Shown in pieces: positions 1-9,108 of a stretch of 64,000 bases of DNA (positions within the stretch are counted from its first letter, which is position 1; each line of letters begins with the position of its first letter). The position numbers and the translations under genes are program-made. The stretch is taken from contig NZ_ARYN01000007.1 in assembly GCF_002094855.1 (NCBI RefSeq), positions 62,001 to 126,000 on the forward strand, read 5' to 3'. Source of the stretch: Zunongwangia atlantica 22II14-10F7 (GTDB lineage: Bacteria; Bacteroidota; Bacteroidia; Flavobacteriales; Flavobacteriaceae). The notes under the pieces were generated by a model. The model was given only the letters and a program-made list of their open reading frames with translations. It was not told the origin of the DNA and made no database searches.

Positions 1-708
1 TATCAGTTAAACGCACTAACAAAGTTTTTACTGGAAAAATATGGATTTTCAACTGTAATGAAAAGTGCACAAAAGCCTGCAGAATTACAGTCGAATAGCT
101 GTTTGGCTTTAGAGGCAGATGTTCAGAATAACTCTGGATTATTTGTTACAAAAATGGTGTTACAATTAAAAGATTGTTACGGAAATGTGGTTTATGCTTC
201 TGAAGAAGGAAGAAGTAGAGAAAAAGATTATAAAGCTGCTTATCATGAAGCCTTAAGGGATGCGTTTACTTCTTTAGAGGATTTAAATTATACGTATAGT
301 GAAGATCCAATAGTTTCTGAGACTCCTAAAAAAGAAGCTTCAAAACAAGCAAAAGCGGTTGCTACTGCTGAAGTTTCTAACGCTGCTGAAGAAGAAATTG
401 AAGTAGTTGAAGAAAGCGAAATGGATGAAGACGATGCGATAGTAGCGGTAGCGGAAGGTACATTCTATACCAATGATAATTCGGTTTACTTTTTAGAAGA
501 AAACGAATCTGGTTACGGTTTTTATCAAAAAGGAATGGCAGAGCCTTTTGCTATGCTTATAAAATCTGATGGATCAGATAATTTTATCTATAACTCATTA
601 ACAAAACAAGGGATGGCCTATTTTGCCAATAGCGGAGATTTAGTTGTAGAGATTTTTGATCGCCAGGCTGGTAAAACGGTTAAAACCACTTACAAACTTC
701 AGGATTAG
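1..708 (+). CDS. Hypothetical protein, 5' end outside window
   Basis: The reading frame is open from base 1, so the first methionine at 58 is unlikely to be the start and the gene is cut by the window edge. About 235 residues are visible. The first half is a compact region with a conserved-looking segment around DCYGNVVY. The middle, near residues 120-160, is rich in Glu, Ala and Lys and is probably a flexible linker. The last 80 residues look like a small beta-rich domain. I do not recognise a family, and no catalytic motif is visible. The stop codon overlaps that of rarA, which converges on it. The function is unknown; only the coding status is well supported. Confidence 0.75.
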   Translation, partial: YQLNALTKFLLEKYGFSTVMKSAQKPAELQSNSCLALEADVQNNSGLFVTKMVLQLKDCYGNVVYASEEGRSREKDYKAAYHEALRDAFTSLEDLNYTYSEDPIVSETPKKEASKQAKAVATAEVSNAAEEEIEVVEESEMDEDDAIVAVAEGTFYTNDNSVYFLEENESGYGFYQKGMAEPFAMLIKSDGSDNFIYNSLTKQGMAYFANSGDLVVEIFDRQAGKTVKTTYKLQD

Positions 709-1979
709 TAATTGTATTTGCCAGACCAACGTTTCCGAAGAAATTCACGCTGCGAGTTTTCTCTTGAGTTATTTCCCGGTTCGTAGAGAATGGTATTTCT
801 AATCTCATCTGGTAAAAATTCTGCCTTTACAAAATTGCCTTCGTAGTTGTGAGCGTATTTATAATTTTCGCCATAACCAAGATCTTTCATCAATTTTGTA
901 GGGGCATTTCTTATATCCAGTGGTACAGGTAAATTTCCCATTTGCTTTACCAGGCTAGATGCTTTTGCAATAGCTTCGTAAGCGGCGTTACTTTTTGGTG
1001 AAGTGGCCAGATATGTGGCACACTGGCTTAAAATAATTCTAGCTTCGGGATAACCAATGGTATTTACAGCCTGAAAAGTGTTATTGGCGATCACCAGAGC
1101 AGTAGGATTGGCGTTACCAATATCTTCACTGGCTAAAATTAGCATTCTTCTTGCAATAAATTTCACATCTTCACCACCTTCAATCATTCTGGCTAACCAG
1201 TAAACCGCCCCGTTAGGATCACTTCCACGAATTGATTTTATAAACGCTGAAATAATATCATAGTGCTGCTCACCGGTTTTATCGTAAAGCACAGTGTTCT
1301 GCTGCACTTTTTCAAAAACGATATCATTGGTAATTTCGGCGCCTTCATCACTTGCATTTACCAGAAGTTCGAAGATATTTAATAATTTTCTCGCATCTCC
1401 TCCACTAAGTCTTAAAATAGCTTCAGTTTCCTTTAATTTGATGTTTTTTGAAGCGATAATTTTATCTTCTTTCATTGCCCGGTTAAGCAAGGCGATAAGC
1501 TCATCTTTAGAAAAGGCTTTTAATACGTAAACCTGGCACCTGGAAAGTAATGCCGAAATAACTTCGAAACTTGGGTTTTCTGTAGTAGCGCCAATTAATG
1601 TTACCCAGCCTTTTTCTACAGCCCCTAAAAGCGAATCTTGTTGAGATTTACTAAAGCGATGAATCTCGTCGATAAAGAGAATCGGACTTTTTGTCGTAAA
1701 TAAGCCGTCACTTCTTTTTGCCTTTTCAATAACTTCTCGTACATCTTTTACACCGCTACTAATGGCACTTAAGGTAAAGAAAGGTCGGTCAGATTCATTA
1801 GCAATAATATTAGCAAGCGTTGTCTTTCCAACACCGGGAGGTCCCCAAAAAATCATAGAAGGGATAATGCCTCGTTCAATTTGTTGGCGTAAAGCACCTT
1901 TTTGACCAATAAGGTGCGTCTGACTCAAATACTGGTCTAAAGTTTTTGGTCTTAGTCTTTCTGCTAATGGCTGGTTCAT
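705..1979 (-). CDS. rarA: Replication-associated recombination protein A (AAA+ ATPase)
   Basis: This 424-residue protein is a clamp-loader-like AAA+ ATPase of the RarA/MgsA/WRNIP1 family, which acts at stalled replication forks in the cytoplasm. Walker A is GPPGVGKT at residues 46-53 and Walker B ends in DEIH at 104-107. A sensor-1 stretch, GATTENPSF, lies near 130-140, and the C-terminal half matches the family's tetramerisation region. Length is close to the usual size of about 430. The stop overlaps that of the upstream convergent gene by 4 bp. A TACATTTG promoter core sits only 4 nt before the ATG, which hints at a leaderless transcript. The family call is firm; the detailed role is taken from homologues. 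Confidence 0.95.
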   Translation of the reverse strand: MNQPLAERLRPKTLDQYLSQTHLIGQKGALRQQIERGIIPSMIFWGPPGVGKTTLANIIANESDRPFFTLSAISSGVKDVREVIEKAKRSDGLFTTKSPILFIDEIHRFSKSQQDSLLGAVEKGWVTLIGATTENPSFEVISALLSRCQVYVLKAFSKDELIALLNRAMKEDKIIASKNIKLKETEAILRLSGGDARKLLNIFELLVNASDEGAEITNDIVFEKVQQNTVLYDKTGEQHYDIISAFIKSIRGSDPNGAVYWLARMIEGGEDVKFIARRMLILASEDIGNANPTALVIANNTFQAVNTIGYPEARIILSQCATYLATSPKSNAAYEAIAKASSLVKQMGNLPVPLDIRNAPTKLMKDLGYGENYKYAHNYEGNFVKAEFLPDEIRNTILYEPGNNSRENSQREFLRKRWSGKYNY

Positions 1980-1983
1980 TTTG

Positions 1984-1991
1984 CAAATGTA
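1984..1991 (-). promoter_or_regulatory. Candidate -7 element of rarA
   Basis: Read on the minus strand this is TACATTTG, a perfect match to the Bacteroidota -7 consensus TANNTTTG. It lies 4 nt before the rarA ATG, so transcription would start at or next to the start codon. No clear TTTG is seen 19-20 nt further upstream, which lowers confidence. Confidence 0.45.
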
Positions 1992-2065
1992 AAAATTAGA
2001 ATGACAAAATCTCTGCTAAGCGATATTGGTTATTTTTTTGTAGTATTATTTTAAATTTTTTAAGT

Positions 2066-2815
2066 GTGAAACAGAAGCAAGATTTTAATTTTACTCCTGG
2101 CGTAATTGGATATCCATTACTCTTTGTGCTTGCTATCTGGATAGTGTTCTGGATTGAAGTTCGATTTGGAGTTAATTTTAATCCTTTTGGACTGTACCCT
2201 AGGAAACTTAGTGGTTTATGTGGCGTTTTCTTTTCGCCATTTATTCATAGTGGAATAAAACATTTGTTTAATAACACTATACCGCTTTTGGTACTTTCAA
2301 TAGCGCTTTTTTATTTTTATCGTAGCATTAGCTGGAAAATCCTGGGTTATGGATTGTTGTTAACAGGGCTTATAACCTGGTTAATAGCACGACCTGCTTA
2401 TCATATTGGCGCTAGTGGAATTATCTATTTGCTGGCTTCTTTTTTATTTTTTAAAGGAATTTTTTCAAAACACTATCGTCTTGTTGCTCTTTCTTTAATT
2501 GTTGTATTTCTTTATGGAGGTTTGTTATGGTATGTTACGCCAATAGATCCTGAAGTTTCTTGGGAAGGGCACCTTTCAGGCTTAATTGTAGGTTTACTTT
2601 TTGCATTTATCTTTAAAAAGAATATTGCTAAAGCACCAAAATATGTTTGGGAGCATCCTGATTATGATGAAGAGGAAGATGAGTTTATGCGTCATTTTGA
2701 TGAAAACGGAAATTTTATCGAAAAATTACCCGATGAAATTAACGAAAGCGAGCAGGAAGATATCATTGAGGTCAATTATATCTATAAAAAGGCAACAGAG
2801 AATAAAAACGATTAA
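2066..2815 (+). CDS. Rhomboid family intramembrane serine protease
   Basis: This is a 249-residue polytopic membrane protein with about six hydrophobic helices. It carries the rhomboid marks: HLFNN at residues 66-70, the catalytic serine motif GASG at 115-118, and a histidine at 169 in EGHLSG that completes the Ser-His dyad. Such proteases cut transmembrane substrates within the inner membrane; the substrate here cannot be deduced. The last 50 residues form an acidic cytoplasmic tail, which is unusual for the minimal rhomboid fold. The start is a GTG, since no in-frame ATG precedes the first helix. The stop overlaps that of convergent rlmB by 4 bp. Confidence 0.93.
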   Translation: MKQKQDFNFTPGVIGYPLLFVLAIWIVFWIEVRFGVNFNPFGLYPRKLSGLCGVFFSPFIHSGIKHLFNNTIPLLVLSIALFYFYRSISWKILGYGLLLTGLITWLIARPAYHIGASGIIYLLASFLFFKGIFSKHYRLVALSLIVVFLYGGLLWYVTPIDPEVSWEGHLSGLIVGLLFAFIFKKNIAKAPKYVWEHPDYDEEEDEFMRHFDENGNFIEKLPDEINESEQEDIIEVNYIYKKATENKND

Positions 2816-3546
2816 ATACGTTGTCTAACAACCTCGTATAAAAAAGCTCCACACGCCACAGATACATTTAATGAAGCTATTTCACCATGCATAGGTAGTT
2901 TAGCTTTGTGATCTATGGTTTTTAAAATAGAAGGCGAAACTCCTTTAGCTTCATTCCCCATTATTATTGCTGAAGGTTTTTTAAAGTCGATATCGTAAAT
3001 TAAATCGTCTGTTTTTTCTGTCGCAGCAACAGTTTGAATTCCGCTAGACTGAAGATAAAATACAGCATCTTTTATATGATTCACTTTACAGATAGGAATT
3101 TTAAAAACCGCCCCAGCCGAAGTTTTCACGGTATCAGCATTAATAGGTGCAGCACCTTTTTCAGGTATAATAATAGCATCCACTCCGCAACATTCTGCTG
3201 TCCTTATGATTGCTCCAAAATTACGAACATCATTAACCTGATCTAATAGCAGAAAAAATGGAGCTTCTTTTTTTTCTAATATCGGCTCTACGGTTTCTTC
3301 AAGACCTTTAAAAGCGATAGGGCTTATTTTAGCTACAACCCCCTGGTGATTACCTTTGCTTAGATTGTAAAGTTTTTCCTGTGGAACATAGGAGATGTTA
3401 TAATTTCCTTTAGATAAGCTCTTTTTTAATTCTGAAAAAAGCTCTCCAGAAAGTCTCTTTTGTATAAAAATCTTATCTATAGATTCTCCGCTTTCAATAG
3501 CTTCAATAACCGCTCTAATTCCAAAAATAGTTGTAGCATCTTTCAT
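2812..3546 (-). CDS. rlmB: 23S rRNA 2'-O-methyltransferase, RlmB/TrmH family
   Basis: This 244-residue SPOUT-fold enzyme is expected to methylate the 2'-OH of a conserved guanosine of 23S rRNA (G2251 in E. coli) using S-adenosylmethionine. An N-terminal substrate-binding domain of about 75 residues is followed by the knotted domain. The three SPOUT motifs are visible: NDVRNFGAIIRTAE, GNEAKGVSP and the C-terminal IASLNVSVACG. The N-terminal domain favours RlmB over tRNA-specific TrmH, but the exact target nucleotide is an inference. A TATTTTTG element lies 4 nt before the ATG. Confidence 0.9.
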   Translation of the reverse strand: MKDATTIFGIRAVIEAIESGESIDKIFIQKRLSGELFSELKKSLSKGNYNISYVPQEKLYNLSKGNHQGVVAKISPIAFKGLEETVEPILEKKEAPFFLLLDQVNDVRNFGAIIRTAECCGVDAIIIPEKGAAPINADTVKTSAGAVFKIPICKVNHIKDAVFYLQSSGIQTVAATEKTDDLIYDIDFKKPSAIIMGNEAKGVSPSILKTIDHKAKLPMHGEIASLNVSVACGAFLYEVVRQRI

Positions 3547-3550
3547 GCGA

Positions 3551-3558
3551 CAAAAATA
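3551..3558 (-). promoter_or_regulatory. Candidate -7 element of rlmB
   Basis: The minus strand reads TATTTTTG, matching TANNTTTG, with 4 nt to the rlmB ATG. The spacing is the same as at rarA. A TTTG-type -33 element is not obvious, so this is a motif-based call only. Confidence 0.42.
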
Positions 3559-3644
3559 GGTGAAGTATTTTAATTTATCCCTCTAAAAATAAAAATGAAA
3601 TTTAAAGTTTATAAGAGGTGATTTCTACCGAGAAATAAGTCTTT

Positions 3645-3685
3645 ATAAAAAAATCAGAATAGAGGTTTTAGTTCTATTCTGATTT
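3645..3685 (-). terminator. Intrinsic terminator after the secreted-protein gene
   Basis: A perfect 13-bp inverted repeat (3651-3663 with 3673-3685) encloses a 9-nt loop. On the minus strand it is followed by a run of seven T, the form expected of an intrinsic terminator just past the stop at 3710. Confidence 0.85.
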
Positions 3686-3709
3686 AATTAAAAATGGTTG
3701 AAATTAATT

Positions 3710-4396
3710 TTATAGACTATGGTAGTATTCTACAACCGGAACCATGTCTGCAGCTGTTTTAACATCAATGTTATTATTGTCGATGTAATTTTCAATTTGA
3801 TCCTTTTTATCCTTAAATGTTTTGACTAAGGATTTGTTCTTCAGTTTCACTTCCTCATACTTTTTATCCTTATTAAGAATATAGTATTTTGTTTTAAATT
3901 TATATTCAGCGTTATAACTGTTAGTGCTACTACTTGTCCAGCCGCTTGCGTTTGGATCATCTAATTCTTTGATGTATTCAATAATTACTTTATTGGATGG
4001 GGGTAAAGCTATCTCGTAATATTTTTCTTCTTTCTTAGACTTTTCGAAATCATATCCTGGTATTTTAGAAAGAAGAACTTCATTAGTATCATTCTTTAAT
4101 ATCATGCCTTTAAAGCCACTATCCTGTAAAACCATGATATTGTTGGAAGACTCACTGGTCTTATAAACAACGTTATTTTGATGTATATCGTAGTTCATAA
4201 GTTGAGGTTCGCTTTTACTTCCGCTATTGTAGATGCCATAACCAACATGCCAGTTATCAAATAAAAATGGGGTTCCTTTTGCTTCTCCTCTAATTATTTT
4301 ATAACCATCTGAAAGATCGGCTGTGGGGAGATCACTTTGTGCATAGGTGTGGCTGTAGAAAGCAATAGATAAAATCGCTAGAATTGTATTTTTCAT
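3710..4396 (-). CDS. Secreted hypothetical protein
   Basis: I place the start at 4396, giving 228 residues, because the protein then opens with a signal peptide: MKNT, a hydrophobic stretch, and a likely cleavage after YAQ. A longer frame from 4423 would put nine extra residues before it. The mature protein is polar, without transmembrane helices or lipobox, so a periplasmic or exported location is expected. No family or catalytic motif is recognised. The C-terminal third is lysine- and asparagine-rich. It sits downstream of a susC-susD pair but is separated from it by a strong terminator, so it is probably its own transcription unit. Confidence 0.7.
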   Translation of the reverse strand: MKNTILAILSIAFYSHTYAQSDLPTADLSDGYKIIRGEAKGTPFLFDNWHVGYGIYNSGSKSEPQLMNYDIHQNNVVYKTSESSNNIMVLQDSGFKGMILKNDTNEVLLSKIPGYDFEKSKKEEKYYEIALPPSNKVIIEYIKELDDPNASGWTSSSTNSYNAEYKFKTKYYILNKDKKYEEVKLKNKSLVKTFKDKKDQIENYIDNNNIDVKTAADMVPVVEYYHSL

Positions 4397-4424
4397 AATG
4401 ATTGATTTGTTATAAATATACAAA

Positions 4425-4455
4425 AAAAGCCTATCAAATAGATTGATAGGCTTTT
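4425..4455 (-). terminator. Terminator after the first susCD operon
   Basis: A perfect 13-bp stem (4425-4437 with 4443-4455) has a 5-nt loop and is flanked by a run of A on the plus strand, which becomes a T run on the minus strand. It separates susD (stop at 4480) from the secreted-protein gene. The T's on the other side might let it work both ways. Confidence 0.85.
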
Positions 4456-4479
4456 AAAGTGTGCTAATTCTACTATGAA

Positions 4480-5922
4480 TTATTCAAAAATCCAAAGAGT
4501 AGTATTAAGGTCATCTGGACCTTGCGCTGAAACAGCTTCTTCGTAGGCGTCTTCGTTAAGATTACCAGCAGTTGCTGAGTAAGCTTGTCTGTTAGGAATA
4601 TCTGTAGCTCCACTTAGTAAAGTAGATGGGATAATAAGATCAACTTCATTATCAGAAGCTAAGTATCTTCTCCATTCAGCCCAAGACTCGTAACCTTGTA
4701 AATAAAGACTTACCCATTTTTCATAACTTATTGATTCGATACCAGAGTATGGATTCGCTGCGATGTAAGCTGTAGCATCATCTGCAGATACACCCCATTG
4801 GTCCATAGATGCCTGGATAGCGTCTTCATAAAGAGCATCTGCATCTTCACTAGTCCATCCCAATTCAGCAGCTTCTGCTCTTGCAAAAAGTACTTCTGAA
4901 TAAGTGAAAATATATAGCGGTGCTGTTTGATTGTTAATAACATCTGCTGTGATAAATGAGTAGTCATTAATAGCAGAGTTTTGTTGCCCATAAGGAGCTC
5001 CAATAAAGTCTCCAGCAGAAGTAGCTGGTTGAGCCATAGAGTATAATCTTGGATCTTCTGGATCTGTTGAAGAACCAGTTCCTACTAAATAGTCAACAAA
5101 TACATCACTAACCGCGTAATCTCTCCTGAAGTTAGGAGCAAGGAATCTATCTTCCCATGGGTTGTCATTGTTTTCATCTGCTAAGTAAGGATAAAACAGG
5201 TTACCATCATTAGAAGCGATTGCGTTACCTAAAGCTTCATTGAACATACTGGAACCTAATGTTGGATTTGCCTCAGATAATCTAAGGGCCATTACCATTT
5301 TAAGAGTATTACCAAAAGCTTCCCATTGGCTCATATCGCCTTCGAAAATGAAATCTCCAGTAGGACCATTTCCTCCATCAATAATTGATAAAGCATAATT
5401 GATTTCTTCAAATAGACCATTGTAGATGTCTTCTTGAGAATCGTAAGAAGGATAGATGTTATCTGTTCCCTGAAGAGCTTCAGTGTAAGGAATTCTACCC
5501 CATCTTAACGTCATACTTTCAAGAATGTAGGCTCTTAAAATTGTCGCAGCAGCAATTTGGTTGGCATTAGAACCTCCAGCCAACGAAGAAACCGCAGTTT
5601 CTTCGTTAGAGTTTAATTCTATAACCCCATTTAAATCAGTTAGAATTGCGTACAATCCATTAAAACTCCAGTTTAATGTTCCGTATTGTGATTCTTCTGG
5701 GTACTGCCCATTAGAGATGTACTGAACATACATATTTGGTGTCGTTGCACCTACATAATCACTTAAAGACCTTTCTGCATTTGTCAAAAGACTTGCAGGA
5801 GTTGGATTACTAGGGTCGTTATTGTTAACATTTGTGTCGTTAAAGTCTACTGTGTCGCACGAAGTAAATGTAAGTGCGGCAGCTATTATTAGAGTAGATA
5901 CTTTTATGAGTTTATTTTTCAT
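4480..5922 (-). CDS. SusD/RagB-type nutrient-binding surface lipoprotein
   Basis: This 480-residue lipoprotein is the surface partner of the SusC-like porin encoded 19 bp upstream; such pairs capture glycans or peptides at the outer membrane. A type II signal peptide ends in FTSC, with the lipidated Cys at residue 22. The mature start, with Asp at +1, is consistent with surface export. The asparagine-rich segment after it and the tetratricopeptide-like helical body (for example the region around ILRAYILESMTLRWG) resemble the SusD superfamily, probably the SusD-like_2 branch. The substrate is not evident, since no glycoside hydrolase or peptidase gene is adjacent. Confidence 0.9.
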   Translation of the reverse strand: MKNKLIKVSTLIIAAALTFTSCDTVDFNDTNVNNNDPSNPTPASLLTNAERSLSDYVGATTPNMYVQYISNGQYPEESQYGTLNWSFNGLYAILTDLNGVIELNSNEETAVSSLAGGSNANQIAAATILRAYILESMTLRWGRIPYTEALQGTDNIYPSYDSQEDIYNGLFEEINYALSIIDGGNGPTGDFIFEGDMSQWEAFGNTLKMVMALRLSEANPTLGSSMFNEALGNAIASNDGNLFYPYLADENNDNPWEDRFLAPNFRRDYAVSDVFVDYLVGTGSSTDPEDPRLYSMAQPATSAGDFIGAPYGQQNSAINDYSFITADVINNQTAPLYIFTYSEVLFARAEAAELGWTSEDADALYEDAIQASMDQWGVSADDATAYIAANPYSGIESISYEKWVSLYLQGYESWAEWRRYLASDNEVDLIIPSTLLSGATDIPNRQAYSATAGNLNEDAYEEAVSAQGPDDLNTTLWIFE

Positions 5923-5941
5923 TATTCTTCTTCTTAATTAA

Positions 5942-8900
5942 TTAAAATGACAATGTTACGTTTAAACCAATAGTTCTAGCCATAGGTAATTGTCCACCTT
6001 CTGTCCAAGCATAGTCAGGATCTTCAATTTCTGAAGTATCAATTCCATCAATTGAAGAATAAATTAACCATAGGTTGTTTGCGTAAGCACCTATGTTAAC
6101 ATCTTTGAATGGTGTGTTGGATAATAGGTCAGATGGCAAAGAGTAATCAATTCTTGCCTGTCTTAATTTAACATAAGAGTTGTTATATAACCACTCTTCA
6201 CCTAAACCAAACATATAACTTTCGTAGTATGTTTGAGCATTTACGTGGTAAGAAGCAGGTTCACCTGTTGTTTCATCTACACCTTCAACTAGGATACCAC
6301 CACTGTCAGCACCACCTGTAACAGGATCTCTTAATGGGTTTCCTAGGTCGTTGTTTCCTACAGTTTCGATAGAAAGTCCAGAGTATGCGTTAAACATTTT
6401 CGTAGTAGAGAATATCTTACCACCTTTTTGGAAATCTATATCAAAACTTAAGCTTAAATTCTTGTATTGTAAGAAGTGAGACATACCTCCTGTGAAATCT
6501 GGTAATACGTTACCAAGGTATTGAGAACTCTCGTATCTTGGCTGTCCAGCAGAACTTAAAAGAATGTTGCCATCTTCATCACGAGCGTATTTACGACCGT
6601 AAATTGCACCCCATTCTTCACCTACTCTTTCTTGAAGAGAAGTGCCTCCCCAAGTAGATCTAAGTACATTTGTTGTAATTCCTGGAGCAATTGCTTCTAC
6701 AGTTCTTTCTAATGTAGCGAAGTTAGTTGTGAAATTCCACTCGAAATCATCTGATCTTACAGGAACAAGGTTTAAGGAAACCTCCCATCCTTTATACTTT
6801 TGTCTACCGTCGTTACTTCTGGTAGCCGTATAACCAGTAGATCCGTCTAATGATACACTTACAGGAAGTTGATCATCAGTCTTTTCGAAATAAGTTACAT
6901 CTAAACCAATTCTGCTATTTACGAATTTTAATTCTGTACCAAATTCTACCTCTTCTCTAACACCACCAATTAATCTTGGGTTTACTAAAGTACCTGGGTA
7001 AGAAAGTGATCCATAATTAGAGTATGGCGTTCCAACATTATAAGTTTGAACGATATCGTAAATATCTGGGAATTGAGGAGCCTGAGCGATACTTGCTCTC
7101 AATTTACCAAATGTAAGAATATCATTAGATTCTAGAAGTTTACTGAAGATGAAACTGAATGATCCTCCGTAAGTTTCAACTCTGTTATCATCGGCTGCAG
7201 CAGTTGATTGCCAGTCTAAACGGGCAGAACCGTCTAAATAAAGAATACCTTCATAACCAATAGAAGCTTTTGCAAAAACTGATTGTCTTTTTCTATCACT
7301 CTTGTAGCTAGAAACATTTGGTCTTCCTACAGAGGTATTTAAACTGTAATGTCCATCTGCCTGAAGGCCACCTGTTGTAGATCCACTAATGCTTTTGTAG
7401 TTATAATCCTGTAGTTCGAAACCAAGGTTTGCTGTAATGTCAAAGCTATCTGAAAGATCATGGTCGTAAGTAAGAATACCAAAAAGTTCATCTGTACTTT
7501 CAGTGCTTTCGTTTTCACCATAATATGGAGTAGAAAGTCCTCCCCATGGATTTCTGCCAGAGTTCTCATAAGCTTGGTAGTTCTTTCTAAGTTCTATACT
7601 CGCTTTTAAGTCTGAAAAGATTTCGTAGTTAAGACCTATTTTTCCATAAATAGAGTTTTTAGTTTGTGGAGATTTACCTTCATAAATACTTAAATAAGGA
7701 GAATCCCAGTAAAGTGGTCTTGTATCTGTTGGACTATTGATGTTCCAAGAAACGATTTGTCCATCTCTTCTGTAGTTTTCAACTCGATCCATATCAAGTT
7801 GTCTTTGCCACCACTGGTTAAAGTTAGAAGCAACGTTACCGTAACCTGTAGTTACAAAGTTAGTTGTTCTTCTATCCTGGTAACTAACATTTGCAAAACC
7901 TTCTAATTTATCATTGATCTGTAATGTAGTATTTAAAGTTGCCTGAACTCTGTTTTGATCAGCTCCAGGAATAACACTCTCACGTCCCACACGTTGGATA
8001 GATGCTCTAACAGAATAATCTTCTCCACCTTTAGCAAGTGTAAGGTTTGTGTTGTTTGTAATACCAGTTCTAAAAAAGTTTTCGATATTATCTGGGTTTG
8101 GTGAAAATGGTCTTAATTGTCCAAATTCAGGGTCCCCTTGAATCCAGCTATCCCAATGACGAACAGGAGTACCGTCCATTCTTGGTCCCCAGCTTTCATC
8201 TGCGTAGTATTCAACCATTGGTTGGCCATCAAAAGAAGACCAGTCTGCTGGATGTACTGCAGGATCGTATGAAAAAGTTGGGAAAGTTTGGTCGTATCCA
8301 CCACCATACTCATTTTGATATTCTGGAAGTTCTGCAATTTCTTCAAATGCTGTACTGTGGTTTATTGTAATTAAGCTTTCTCCTGCTTCAGCAGATTTTG
8401 TTGTAATAATAATTACACCATTAATCCCTTCAGGACCGTATAATGCGGTTGCAGCAGCACCTTTAAGAACAGACATCTCTGCAATGTCATCTGTGTTAAT
8501 ATTAGAAGAAGAACCTACTTTAATGTTATCTACAATATAAAGAACACCAGTGTTACCTCTTAATCTAATATTAGAATTAGAAAATCCAGAACTCGCAGCA
8601 CCATTAAACTGAACCCCGGCTACTTTACCTGCTAAGGCATTGTTAAGGTCTGTTTGTCTAGACTTTGTAAGTGTGTTTCCTTCAACAGTTTGTTGAGCAA
8701 AACCTAAACTTTGTTTATCTCTCTCAATACCTAGCGCAGTAACAACTACTTCACTAAGCTGAGAAGCATCTTCTTCAAGTGTTACATCAATAGTAGAAAC
8801 ATTTGAAACGGGATACTCAGCCGTTTTTAAACCAATAAAAGAGAACACTAAAATGTCGCCCTCTGTTGCGTCGATAGAATAAACTCCATCAAAATCTGTT

Positions 8901-9064
8901 TGAACTCCGTTGTTAGTACCTTTTACGATAACATTAACACCTGGGATGGGTAATCCATCAGAATCTGTAACCGTACCGGTTACGGTGTTTTGTTGGTACG
9001 CAAGAGCTACCTGTGATACTAGCGCTAAAAGAAACGCTAGTAGAATCGTAGTTTTTTTCTTCAT
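5942..9064 (-). CDS. SusC/RagA-type TonB-linked outer membrane transporter
   Basis: This 1040-residue protein is the TonB-dependent importer of the first Sus-like pair. After a signal peptide ending near LAYQ there is a carboxypeptidase-regulatory-like beta-sandwich (roughly residues 28-110, with GLPIPGVNVIVKG), a short linker with LSEVVVTALG, the plug, and a 22-strand barrel ending in the aromatic residue expected for barrel assembly. The plug is odd: the region corresponding to the usual YVVDG segment reads YIVDNIKVG and is some 25 residues shorter than in the second SusC here, and the usual YGSRASNG reads YGPEGING. Its upstream region shares a 35-nt sequence with the second susC. Confidence 0.95.
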   Translation of the reverse strand: MKKKTTILLAFLLALVSQVALAYQQNTVTGTVTDSDGLPIPGVNVIVKGTNNGVQTDFDGVYSIDATEGDILVFSFIGLKTAEYPVSNVSTIDVTLEEDASQLSEVVVTALGIERDKQSLGFAQQTVEGNTLTKSRQTDLNNALAGKVAGVQFNGAASSGFSNSNIRLRGNTGVLYIVDNIKVGSSSNINTDDIAEMSVLKGAAATALYGPEGINGVIIITTKSAEAGESLITINHSTAFEEIAELPEYQNEYGGGYDQTFPTFSYDPAVHPADWSSFDGQPMVEYYADESWGPRMDGTPVRHWDSWIQGDPEFGQLRPFSPNPDNIENFFRTGITNNTNLTLAKGGEDYSVRASIQRVGRESVIPGADQNRVQATLNTTLQINDKLEGFANVSYQDRRTTNFVTTGYGNVASNFNQWWQRQLDMDRVENYRRDGQIVSWNINSPTDTRPLYWDSPYLSIYEGKSPQTKNSIYGKIGLNYEIFSDLKASIELRKNYQAYENSGRNPWGGLSTPYYGENESTESTDELFGILTYDHDLSDSFDITANLGFELQDYNYKSISGSTTGGLQADGHYSLNTSVGRPNVSSYKSDRKRQSVFAKASIGYEGILYLDGSARLDWQSTAAADDNRVETYGGSFSFIFSKLLESNDILTFGKLRASIAQAPQFPDIYDIVQTYNVGTPYSNYGSLSYPGTLVNPRLIGGVREEVEFGTELKFVNSRIGLDVTYFEKTDDQLPVSVSLDGSTGYTATRSNDGRQKYKGWEVSLNLVPVRSDDFEWNFTTNFATLERTVEAIAPGITTNVLRSTWGGTSLQERVGEEWGAIYGRKYARDEDGNILLSSAGQPRYESSQYLGNVLPDFTGGMSHFLQYKNLSLSFDIDFQKGGKIFSTTKMFNAYSGLSIETVGNNDLGNPLRDPVTGGADSGGILVEGVDETTGEPASYHVNAQTYYESYMFGLGEEWLYNNSYVKLRQARIDYSLPSDLLSNTPFKDVNIGAYANNLWLIYSSIDGIDTSEIEDPDYAWTEGGQLPMARTIGLNVTLSF

Positions 9065-9073
9065 TTTTAAAAA

Positions 9074-9108
9074 TTGTTTGAATTAGCCGGGTCAAAAATG
9101 ACAATAAA
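9074..9108 (-). promoter_or_regulatory. Conserved susC leader, copy 1
   Basis: This 35-nt segment directly upstream of susC is almost identical to 14980-15015 in front of the other susC. The shared core on the minus strand is GGCTAATTCAAACAA, preceded by TTTTGAC and an AT-rich stretch. It may be part of a promoter, an untranslated leader that controls translation, or both. No TANNTTTG core is found nearby. Confidence 0.6.
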
